Both the position numbers and the translations under genes were made by a program. From a virus: a DNA stretch of 31,118 nt. The notes under the pieces are model-generated. The model did no database searches. It was not told the DNA's origin and saw only the letters and a list, made by a program, of their open reading frames with translations. The stretch's first letter is position 1. Every line of letters begins with the position of its first letter. Location of the stretch: the IMG/VR virus record IMGVR_UViG_3300043571_000290, positions 1-31,118 of that record; one strand, written 5' to 3'. Below, piece by piece: positions 1 to 4,871 of the stretch.

Positions 1-391
1 TGGCTGGCTTTATCTCGCCGGAGTCCATCAGCTCTAATGCGGTTTCTATGCCCTTTCCTGCTGCCCTGGCGAGTCCTAATTTGTTGGCAGTATGGAAGGC
101 AAGGAGGCGCTTTTCTATGCTGCCAGAAGAAGAAAGAGAGCTATCGAGGACTTTCGGGGACTTTTCACTATTTTCTGAAAGTTTAGCCTCTTTCTCTTTT
201 GTCTCCGCCAGCATTCTTTCCAGCTTGAAAACGGTTAACCAATTTTCCCTTTGGGCTTTCTTTTTTACTGCCTCATATTCAATGCCGAAATCTTCCGCCA
301 CTTCTTTGAGCGTCATGCCCATTTCAGCACATCGCCGTGCCTCTGCCCATTGTTCGTCTGTTAAAACCGGAGTGTTCGCCATAATCGGCAT
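1..391 (-). CDS. Partial helix-turn-helix protein, possible terminase small subunit
   Basis: The reading frame is open through the left edge, so only the first 130 residues are visible. The start is ATG at 391, with an in-frame alternative at 382 (MANTPVL); neither has a clear Shine-Dalgarno. Residues about 20-48 (MTLKEVAEDFGIEYEAVKKK) look like a helix-turn-helix of the kind found at the N-terminus of phage small terminase subunits, which bind the packaging site. A Glu/Lys/Ser-rich linker follows, then a helical segment (EKRLLAFHTANKLGLARAAG). The gene is divergent from the early block and points in the late-gene direction, which fits the first gene of a packaging and head operon outside the window. 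The terminase call is inference from position and the HTH; a regulatory DNA-binding protein is also possible. Confidence 0.5.
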   Translation of the reverse strand, partial: MPIMANTPVLTDEQWAEARRCAEMGMTLKEVAEDFGIEYEAVKKKAQRENWLTVFKLERMLAETKEKEAKLSENSEKSPKVLDSSLSSSGSIEKRLLAFHTANKLGLARAAGKGIETALELMDSGEIKPA

Positions 392-434
392 TTAATCCCG
401 CTAAAGCCCTCTTTTCTCAACTCTTTTTTCAAAC

Positions 435-449
435 TGTCCGCTTTGTGCT
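435..449 (-). promoter_or_regulatory. Candidate operator, copy 1
   Basis: The 15-mer TGTCCGCTTTGTGCT (AGCACAAAGCGGACA on the other strand) is repeated exactly at 458-472, with starts 23 bases apart, about two helical turns. The core ACAAAGCGGAC also occurs at 3834-3848 and near 4291. The recurrence in promoter-like places suggests a binding site for a phage repressor. Confidence 0.55.
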
Positions 450-457
450 TGCCAATG

Positions 458-472
458 TGTCCGCTTTGTGCT
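458..472 (-). promoter_or_regulatory. Candidate operator, copy 2
   Basis: This is the second exact copy of the 15-mer seen at 435-449. It overlaps the TTTGTG that could serve as the -35 element of the rightward promoter at 465-493, so a bound protein would be expected to block early transcription. Confidence 0.55.
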
Positions 473-493
473 CTATTATCCCAGTTAGATAAT
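465..493 (+). promoter_or_regulatory. Candidate early rightward promoter
   Basis: TTTGTG (465-470), a 17-base spacer and GATAAT (488-493) give a weak -35 and a good -10. The -35 lies inside operator copy 2. This promoter could drive the early genes beginning at 613. It is assigned by eye only. Confidence 0.35.
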
Positions 494-577
494 CCGCGTT
501 CATGGTGCCAGTCGCGCTCACCCCATTAGCTCAAAGGATAGGAGAGCTTATCACACATTGCATTCATGCCTTGCCAT

Positions 578-602
578 GAGTCCGGTAAACATCCCCGGAC
601 TC
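578..602 (+). other. Perfect 8-bp hairpin in early leader
   Basis: GAGTCCGG (578-585) pairs perfectly with CCGGACTC (595-602) around a 9-base loop. No T-run follows, so it is not an obvious terminator. It lies just upstream of the first early gene and may be a leader RNA structure or a processing site. Confidence 0.4.
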
Positions 603-612
603 TATTCAACGC

Positions 613-1026
613 ATGCAAAATCAAGATCTAGCCCCTTATCTATTCGCTTTTTCCGCCCGGAAACGTGGCGCGATTGGAGCCTTTTACCCCGTAAACCGTT
701 GTCTCTCTTTGCCACAAGGCGAGCAAAACAACATGCTGGAAATCGTCTCCCGTTGCCCCGACTTGGAAATTAAAGCTATCAACCTCGTCTGTGAAATGAC
801 GAGCGGACAGGACTTCCCATGCCCGGAAGGCAATACAATTGCTTATGAATTAATAAACGGAACCGCTAACCCATGCTCTGTGGGGTTCATTCGTGAATCA
901 GACTTTGGTATCTCCTCTAAGGTCAAAGAAATGGTACTAAGCACGCATGCGCCATTCGTCAAGGCATGGAATCGCAACCAACTTGCCAGCTTCGCTGAGA
1001 AAAACTCTATACATTGGATTAGATAA
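613..1026 (+). CDS. Unrecognised early protein
   Basis: This 137-residue frame is not recognised. Its second half (from the internal ATG at 733, MLEIVSRCPDLEIK onward) has balanced, soluble-protein composition and is the more convincing part. The 733 start is preceded by AAAACAAC, resembling the A-rich leaders of neighbouring genes, so the true product may be only 98 residues. The first 40 residues are basic and aromatic-rich and could be real or read-through. As the first gene after the early promoter it is a candidate for an immediate-early host-takeover protein, but nothing in the sequence shows a function. Confidence 0.5.
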   Translation: MQNQDLAPYLFAFSARKRGAIGAFYPVNRCLSLPQGEQNNMLEIVSRCPDLEIKAINLVCEMTSGQDFPCPEGNTIAYELINGTANPCSVGFIRESDFGISSKVKEMVLSTHAPFVKAWNRNQLASFAEKNSIHWIR

Positions 1027-1059
1027 ACCAAAAAAGGGGTCGCGCATCTCACACGCGGG

Positions 1060-1076
1060 AAACAAAACAAAGCACG
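1060..1076 (+). promoter_or_regulatory. 17-nt A-rich leader element, copy 1
   Basis: AAACAAAACAAAGCACG ends exactly 8 bases before the ATG at 1085. An identical 17-mer sits at the same distance before the next gene (1354-1370). The fixed spacing suggests a role in translation start rather than chance. There is no Shine-Dalgarno in this leader. Confidence 0.5.
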
Positions 1077-1084
1077 CAACGTAT

Positions 1085-1354
1085 ATGACAATTCTAAATC
1101 AATCCCTCAATAAGCTCCGCGAGCACTTCGCGAACAGCGAGCATCATCACCACGTTTTTTCATCCGGCGAAAACTATCGTGCCCTTTTTGACATCGCTCG
1201 CGAATCACTTGGAGCGATGTTTGAGAGCCAAGAGAATCAAGCCAGACTTGCGGCTTTCATCACTGCAAACGGTGAAGAGAAAGCTGTGAATTCCATCACG
1301 AACCAAGGCAAAGCACTGATTTTGCAAGGCCTGCTTGTAATCGCAAAAGCATAA
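1085..1354 (+). CDS. Unrecognised small early protein
   Basis: Eighty-nine residues, predicted mostly helical (LNKLREHFANSEHHHH near the N-terminus, then an Ala/Leu-rich C-terminal half). No family is recognised. I chose ATG 1085 rather than the upstream ATG at 947 because the 17-nt leader element ends 8 bases before it and because the longer frame would overlap the previous gene. The C-terminal part (FITANGEEKAVNSITNQGKALIL) looks like a compact helical domain. It sits in a run of small early genes with A-rich leaders. Confidence 0.65.
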   Translation: MTILNQSLNKLREHFANSEHHHHVFSSGENYRALFDIARESLGAMFESQENQARLAAFITANGEEKAVNSITNQGKALILQGLLVIAKA

Positions 1355-1370
1355 AACAAAACAAAGCACG
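1354..1370 (+). promoter_or_regulatory. 17-nt A-rich leader element, copy 2
   Basis: This is an exact copy of the 17-mer at 1060-1076, again ending 8 bases before an ATG (1379). See the first copy for interpretation. Confidence 0.5.
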
Positions 1371-1378
1371 AACACAAT

Positions 1379-1573
1379 ATGAAACGCTATAAAATCACCT
1401 ACAGAGAATCAAAAGACTCTGAAACGCAGTCCCGCCTTATGTTCGGATTCAATTCCGAACACGCAGAGGAACGCTTTATCGATTCCATGGAGGAAGAGGG
1501 CGGAACGCAGGGCTTGCAGATCCTTTCGGTTTCGCAAATCACAATCAAAAACGGAATTGCCAAACTAGCTTAA
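1379..1573 (+). CDS. Unrecognised small early protein
   Basis: Sixty-four residues with alternating charged and hydrophobic positions, suggesting a small alpha/beta fold (MKRYKITYRESKD, later LQILSVSQITIKNG). The pattern of a first strand, a helix rich in Glu (AEERFIDSMEEEGG) and a final pair of strands is seen in many small phage proteins that bind host enzymes, but no family is recognised. The start is supported by the 17-nt leader element 8 bases upstream. Confidence 0.65.
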   Translation: MKRYKITYRESKDSETQSRLMFGFNSEHAEERFIDSMEEEGGTQGLQILSVSQITIKNGIAKLA

Positions 1574-1578
1574 ACCTT

Positions 1579-1680
1579 ATGACACCCCACGAAACACCAG
1601 ACATTATGATTGCCATGCTCCTAGCATGGATACTTGGCACGATCTCGCTTTTCGCCATAGCCATTATACTATGGTATTAA
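1579..1680 (+). CDS. Tiny single-span membrane protein
   Basis: A 33-residue ORF begins 3 bases after the previous stop. After a short polar N-terminus (MTPHETPD) it is nearly all hydrophobic (IMIAMLLAWILGTISLFAIA), as expected of a single transmembrane helix. Similar tiny membrane proteins occur in phage early regions and lysis regions. Function is unknown. Support is the hydrophobic pattern and the tight fit between neighbours. Confidence 0.45.
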   Translation: MTPHETPDIMIAMLLAWILGTISLFAIAIILWY

Positions 1681-1699
1681 ACCAAAAAACCAAAAACAC

Positions 1700-1849
1700 A
1701 TGACCACCGAACCAAACAACCTTCGCCTTCACTATCTAGCCGCCTCGCGCCATCGCCAGCGGCAGCAGTTCCATCGCCAAGTCATTCTATGGCTCTGGCT
1801 TTTCGCCGTAGCTGGCATTTTAGCAGGATGCGCCGCCTCCATACTTTAA
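1700..1849 (+). CDS. Small membrane protein with a lipobox-like LAGC
   Basis: Forty-nine residues: about 28 polar, Arg/Gln/His-rich residues, then one hydrophobic span (VILWLWLFAVAGILAGC) ending in AASIL. LAGC fits a lipoprotein lipobox, but the long basic N-terminus and the very short tail make a processed lipoprotein doubtful; a plain membrane anchor with a positive inside is equally likely. The start follows an A-rich leader (ACCAAAAAACCAAAAACAC) typical of this region. Together with the preceding tiny membrane protein it forms a two-gene membrane pair of unknown role. Confidence 0.45.
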   Translation: MTTEPNNLRLHYLAASRHRQRQQFHRQVILWLWLFAVAGILAGCAASIL

Positions 1850-1883
1850 CAAAACCAAAACCAAAAACGAAAGACAAAAACTT

Positions 1884-2255
1884 ATGAATACTGACAACGA
1901 AGAAAAGAAACTGGCACTAGCTAATCACCTCGAATGTTCACCTGACGAATTAAGCGAGGAAAGTCACGACCATTACGGTATGACAATCTACTCGCTAGGC
2001 TCGCAAGAGTACAGCGTTGGAACAGATGAGGAAGCGGATTCAGCATGGGATCAAGAGCTAGACAATTATATTGAGGAGTGCATTGAACCAGAGGTGGAAA
2101 AAGTGGCAGTAGGTAACCTCGCGCCATATATCAAATTCGATGCTGTTCTGTGGAAGCGAGACGCTCGCCACGATGGACGAGGCCATGCTTTGAGCCGCTA
2201 CGATGGCGATGAAATCGAGCTAGAAGGCGATTTTTACGCCTACAGGCTCAATTGA
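1884..2255 (+). CDS. Acidic phage protein of unknown function
   Basis: The 123 residues are strongly acidic (runs such as DEEADSAWDQELDNYIEECIEPEVE). The C-terminal SRYDGDEIELEGDFYAYRLN resembles the ending of a widespread family of small uncharacterised phage proteins, in which SYDG and a final FYxYRxN recur; this is from memory of the family pattern. The acidic surface could mimic DNA, but that is speculation. The ATG at 1884 follows a long A/C-rich leader. The folded leader of the next gene begins 14 bases after its stop. Confidence 0.7.
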   Translation: MNTDNEEKKLALANHLECSPDELSEESHDHYGMTIYSLGSQEYSVGTDEEADSAWDQELDNYIEECIEPEVEKVAVGNLAPYIKFDAVLWKRDARHDGRGHALSRYDGDEIELEGDFYAYRLN

Positions 2256-2268
2256 TTTGCTTCCTTGT

Positions 2269-2355
2269 CTCCCCTTTCCACGCGAGAGGGGAGCAAAGGG
2301 TGCAAACCCTAGCCCTGCAAGGTTGCCCATCTTGCAGGGACTCAAACCGGGCACC
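2269..2355 (+). ncRNA. Structured 5' leader RNA (two helices plus a closing stem)
   Basis: CTCCCCT (2269-2275) pairs with AGGGGAG (2287-2293). CCCTGCAAG (2313-2321) pairs perfectly with CTTGCAGGG (2331-2339) around a 9-base loop. GGTGC (2299-2303) pairs with GCACC (2351-2355), enclosing the second hairpin. An unstructured A-rich tract and the ATG at 2378 follow. No T-run follows, so this is not a standard terminator. It could be a regulatory leader, an RNA-protein binding site or a small stable RNA. No known riboswitch class was recognised. Confidence 0.45.
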
Positions 2356-2377
2356 ACATAACCAAAAACGAAAACAC

Positions 2378-2713
2378 ATGATTCTAAACCATAACGCACA
2401 GGAATTCTGTGCAATCAATAACATCGTGGGCCTCGCAATAGACCGCTTGCCATCCGGCCAAGTAATCGCATGCGAGGTTCGCAAAGATGAAGCTGGAGAA
2501 CTCCGCGTGCCCATCGCGCAGATGAGTCTGGAAGACCTCTACGCCCTGGCCGCTCGCTTGCATCTGGAAATCTTGCCTTCCAAGTTCGCAAGCCGTCAAG
2601 AGATGGACAGCCACCGGGCGCACGTTCGCAGACTTGCGGAGCGCTCAAACGAGGCGGCGGAGATTCGCGGTTCAAAGCAAACGCCAGCCTGGGCAGTGCT
2701 GGATAAAGCCTAA
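2378..2713 (+). CDS. Unrecognised early protein
   Basis: One hundred and eleven residues. I chose the ATG at 2378, after ACCAAAAACGAAAACAC, rather than an upstream in-frame start that would run through the folded leader. The N-terminal half (GLAIDRLPSGQVIACEVRKDEAGELRV) suggests a small beta domain; the middle (MSLEDLYALAARLHLEI) and end (RAHVRRLAERSNEAAE) are helical. No family is recognised. It is the gene most likely controlled by the structured leader at 2269-2355. Confidence 0.65.
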   Translation: MILNHNAQEFCAINNIVGLAIDRLPSGQVIACEVRKDEAGELRVPIAQMSLEDLYALAARLHLEILPSKFASRQEMDSHRAHVRRLAERSNEAAEIRGSKQTPAWAVLDKA

Positions 2714-2805
2714 ATCTTGCCCGTTTGCTATCTATGCGGCATCGCCAGCCGCCAAGATGGCAAGAGGGCGCGATTATGCGCCGAATAATAAAGGATAACC
2801 ACAAT

Positions 2806-3117
2806 ATGAAACTTACCGTTACAATCGAACTGAACGAAGACGAAAAAGGCTGGATTACCTGCCACGAAATGCGGGCATCCTTTCCGACCAGCAACTCTAC
2901 ACGAGATGTTGCCACGCTCATCGCGGATGCCATCGAGAGAGCCGAAGAAGCGGGGACGCTGCCGCCCTCTGTCCAGTATCCGCCTATGCCATGCCTTCGC
3001 CAGCATCCGGCCCATTGGGCAGACGAACGGAAAGCCGGGCTTAAAGCCATGGTTCTTGATCCAACAGCATCGCCGAAAGAGCGTTTCCTTGCTGCTGCAA
3101 TTCTTAAAACCACATGA
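2806..3117 (+). CDS. Small protein with a HicB-like N-terminus
   Basis: One hundred and three residues. The N-terminus (MKLTVTIELNEDEKGWITC) followed by a helix (STRDVATLIADAIERAEEAG) resembles the strand-strand-helix pattern of HicB antitoxin-like proteins, but no HicA-like partner is adjacent, so this is only a fold-level suggestion. The C-terminal helix (SPKERFLAAAIL) is separate. ATG 2806 is preferred over in-frame starts at 2725 and 2776 because ACCACAAT precedes it, as in nearby genes. Its stop overlaps the next start (ATGA), indicating coupling. Confidence 0.6.
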   Translation: MKLTVTIELNEDEKGWITCHEMRASFPTSNSTRDVATLIADAIERAEEAGTLPPSVQYPPMPCLRQHPAHWADERKAGLKAMVLDPTASPKERFLAAAILKTT

Positions 3118-3284
3118 ACCAGCAACCCGATAAACTCGCTGCTTTCTTCGCTCTCCTGGCACAACGCCAGCGAGAGCACGAAGCGCGGCAAGCGCAGGAA
3201 AGACGCGAGGCCGAAGACCGCAAACTCGCCAAGCTAAAACCCTGGTGGCAGGAAAGTGGAACAATAGCCGAAAACGAAATTTAA
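3114..3284 (+). CDS. Small charged helical protein
   Basis: Fifty-six residues, starting in an ATGA overlap with the preceding gene. The centre is a highly charged helix or coiled coil (RQREHEARQAQERREAEDRK) followed by LKPWWQE. No family is recognised. The stop overlaps the end of the convergent HNH gene by 4 bases, as if the homing gene had been inserted immediately downstream. Confidence 0.55.
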   Translation: MNQQPDKLAAFFALLAQRQREHEARQAQERREAEDRKLAKLKPWWQESGTIAENEI

Positions 3285-3718
3285 GCCCCACAAGAGCCGA
3301 AGCCGCAATTCGCAAGACGAAGAATTTCTATCGCTAGTTTCTTGCGGTGTTCTGATCTGTTTTGCTGATTTCCGCTATAAGTAACTACACGCAAATTTGC
3401 AATGCTGTTATCTTTTTTGATGGCGTTCATATGATCTATGCAGCCATTTGGTGGCTCGCCGTAATAATGAACCCAAGCCAAACGATGCGCCCAATGATAA
3501 GTTCTAAATACTTTTACCTTTAAGTAACCTTTACTATCCTTTCCAGCAATTTTCCCACCCTTCATTACCTTGGTTGATGTTGGGTGCCACTTCCAAAGTA
3601 ATATTCCGGTTAATGGATCATAATCGAACATTTTTCTAACCAATTCTGCGCTTGGTAATTCATTGGTCTTGCCAATATAATTAAATGGGATTACGATTTT
3701 TTTAGCTTCTTCATTCAT
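3281..3718 (-). CDS. HNH homing endonuclease
   Basis: A 145-residue free-standing HNH endonuclease, antisense to all its neighbours. It has the usual N-terminal module (LVRKMFDYDPLTGILLWKW), a central strand-rich part (GYLKVKVFRTYHWAHRLAWV) and the HNH core around H96, N104 and N108 (IDHMNAIKKDNSIANLRVV), ending NQQNR. Such enzymes cut DNA at a recognition site in related phages and spread their own gene. ATG 3718 (MNEEAKK) is preferred to the upstream ATG at 3793, which adds an unstructured basic extension. The opposite orientation and intergenic position suggest a selfish insertion into the early operon. Confidence 0.88.
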   Translation of the reverse strand: MNEEAKKIVIPFNYIGKTNELPSAELVRKMFDYDPLTGILLWKWHPTSTKVMKGGKIAGKDSKGYLKVKVFRTYHWAHRLAWVHYYGEPPNGCIDHMNAIKKDNSIANLRVVTYSGNQQNRSEHRKKLAIEILRLANCGFGSCGA

Positions 3719-3832
3719 GACGTTTATGAGTGTTGGGGTTAGAGGCCGCGAAGAAAGTCCAATTCCTCGCGGCTTCGTTATAGTTGCACGCAAATGATAA
3801 TTTTCAATCTGAAATTAGGGCTGAAAAACAAA

Positions 3833-3861
3833 TTGCACAAAGCGGACGAATGATTTAATAT
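3833..3861 (+). promoter_or_regulatory. Promoter with overlapping operator (copy 3)
   Basis: TTGCAC (3833-3838), a 17-base spacer and TAATAT (3856-3861) make a good sigma70-type promoter. The site TGCACAAAGCGGACG (3834-3848) covers the -35 and the first half of the spacer and matches the reverse complement of the two sites near 435 and 458. Transcription would begin only a few bases before the ATG at 3874, so the first gene is nearly leaderless. This looks like the autoregulated promoter of the repressor gene two ORFs down. Confidence 0.6.
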
Positions 3862-3873
3862 TGAATATACTAT

Positions 3874-4095
3874 ATGACAACCAAACAAGAGCCGATGCCG
3901 CTACTAACATACACAGAGAGATATGAAAAAGCTGAAAAGCTATTGCAAGACATTCTCTTTAGAGCCGCCAAGCAATATACTGACGGCGGAGAACGCAAAT
4001 CCGCCAAAATTGGCACCATGAAAGCCATCATCATGCGTTGGGCTGCTCGCGAGCCTGAGTGCATGGAATCCCTCGAATACCTTTCAGTCCACTAA
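3874..4095 (+). CDS. Unrecognised small protein in repressor operon
   Basis: Seventy-three residues, largely helical (TYTERYEKAEKLLQDILFRA, then MKAIIMRWAAREPECMESL). No family is recognised. It is the first gene after the operator-bearing promoter and ends one base before the start of the helix-turn-helix gene, so the two are surely cotranscribed. A role in the same switch, for example as an anti-repressor or partner, is possible but unproven. Confidence 0.65.
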   Translation: MTTKQEPMPLLTYTERYEKAEKLLQDILFRAAKQYTDGGERKSAKIGTMKAIIMRWAAREPECMESLEYLSVH

Positions 4096-4096
4096 T

Positions 4097-4309
4097 ATGA
4101 ACCTAGCAGCACTACTCAAAAAACACCTCGATGAAGGTCCGCACGGATCAGCAACTAAAATGGCTCGATTGATCGGCACTGATCGCCAGCGTCTTTACGA
4201 ATGGGCCAGCGGAAAAGTGAAGCCACGCAAAGAAACGGTGCCAACGATTGTGGAATACTTGCAATCGTTAAAAGCGCCGAAAAAGCAACTGGACAAAGCG
4301 GACAAATAA
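4097..4309 (+). CDS. Cro/CI-like helix-turn-helix regulator
   Basis: Seventy residues with an XRE/Cro-type DNA-binding domain: HGSATKMARLIGTDRQRLYE (residues 16-35) is the helix-turn-helix, followed by WASGKVKPRKETVPTIVEYL. Its size suits a Cro-like protein or a minimal repressor. It lies downstream of a promoter that carries the ACAAAGCGGAC site, and its own last codons (QLDKADK) contain another copy, upstream of the next gene. The simplest reading is that it binds these sites and those in the 435-472 region, setting the balance of early transcription. No large CI-like partner with a cleavable C-terminal domain was seen. Confidence 0.8.
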   Translation: MNLAALLKKHLDEGPHGSATKMARLIGTDRQRLYEWASGKVKPRKETVPTIVEYLQSLKAPKKQLDKADK

Positions 4310-4318
4310 GCATAAAGT
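4290..4318 (+). promoter_or_regulatory. Candidate promoter with operator (copy 4) inside the regulator gene end
   Basis: TGGACA (4290-4295), 17 bases and TAAAGT (4313-4318) form a plausible promoter ahead of the MazG-like gene at 4340. The overlapping GGACAAAGCGGACAA (4291-4305) shares ACAAAGCGGAC with the other three sites and is placed over the -35 and spacer just as at 3833. The site doubles as the final codons of the helix-turn-helix gene. Confidence 0.45.
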
Positions 4319-4339
4319 TACAACTCAACCCGATAAAAT

Positions 4340-4690
4340 ATGAATACAAGAGAAGCATTAAATGAACTGGCCGATGCAGCCTATAAAAACGCATCAGACA
4401 AAGGATTCCATGACGCGGATTACGAATACTCTTCCGTCGAACTCTACTCCAAATGGACAGCAAATCTGCATGGAGAAGTGAGCGAACTTTGGGAGGCAGC
4501 ACGCAAAGGACACCTTGAGAACCAATGCGACAAAGATTGCCCACTTACCTGCGAAGAAGAAGAATTCGCAGACATCATTATCCGTGTTTTGGATTCGTCT
4601 AAAGCACGTGGCATCGACATTGGCAAAGCCGTCGAAGTGAAGATGGCCTACAACGCAGGTCGCGAATATATGCACGGAAAGCTGGCATGA
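4340..4690 (+). CDS. MazG-like nucleotide pyrophosphohydrolase
   Basis: One hundred and sixteen residues of the all-alpha NTP pyrophosphohydrolase superfamily, which hydrolyses nucleoside triphosphates to monophosphates and pyrophosphate. The metal-binding signature is visible as E46-V-S-E49 in HGEVSELWEAARKG, then EEEEFADIIIRVLD with E75 and D78, followed by the conserved helix KAVEVKMAYNAGRE. The length fits a single-domain enzyme. Between the two halves is a small Cys-containing insert (NQCDKDCPLTCEEE), unusual for the family. Phage MazG proteins are thought to clean the nucleotide pool or blunt (p)ppGpp-type signalling. It overlaps the next gene by ATGA. Confidence 0.85.
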   Translation: MNTREALNELADAAYKNASDKGFHDADYEYSSVELYSKWTANLHGEVSELWEAARKGHLENQCDKDCPLTCEEEEFADIIIRVLDSSKARGIDIGKAVEVKMAYNAGREYMHGKLA

Positions 4691-4848
4691 ATGTAGATCG
4701 CACTCCAGGCGTCATCGCCGCACTCGATTACCTTGGCATTGATGTTGGCACCATGCCAGTTATCGGGCGCACCAACCATCCATTTCCAAAACGAAAACCG
4801 GATAACTGGAAAAGCATTATCGCAGCATTCAAACTTAGGTTTAGTTAA
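4687..4848 (+). CDS. Unrecognised small protein
   Basis: Fifty-three residues, coupled to the MazG-like gene by an ATGA overlap. The sequence begins MNVDRTPGVIAALDYLG and ends with a basic helical segment (DNWKSIIAAFKLRFS). No family is recognised. The overlap and the intact frame up to the RecT leader support that it is real. Confidence 0.5.
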   Translation: MNVDRTPGVIAALDYLGIDVGTMPVIGRTNHPFPKRKPDNWKSIIAAFKLRFS

Positions 4849-4871
4849 TTTCTCACCCACATACAAAACAC

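Larger units (their letters stand above)
396..612. promoter_or_regulatory. Divergent control region between late-direction and early genes
   Basis: This 217-base non-coding stretch separates the leftward gene at the edge from the rightward early block. It holds two identical 15-bp sites (435-449 and 458-472), a candidate rightward promoter (465-493) and a hairpin (578-602), described separately. No convincing ORF was seen. The arrangement resembles an early/late switch region of a phage. Confidence 0.55.

Noticed and set aside
525-603. tRNA-like stretch with TAGCTCAAAGGATAG resembling a tRNA D-arm
   Set aside because: No acceptor complement (the needed ATGGGGT is absent), no anticodon arm with proper stem, and no T-arm with TTCRANY at the right distance. 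Probably chance resemblance.
2299-2358. tRNA reading of the folded leader (a CAAGG/TCTTG stem with a 7-base loop containing GCC, and a CACCA end)
   Set aside because: No T-arm or D-arm can be formed, and the perfect 9-bp stem is too long for a tRNA anticodon arm. Listed instead as an unclassified leader structure.
2415-3315. Long minus-strand frames (258 and 195 codons) over the early genes
   Set aside because: They cover several plus-strand genes with proper overlaps and leaders, and their composition (Arg/Ser/Cys/Trp rich) is that of antisense frames.
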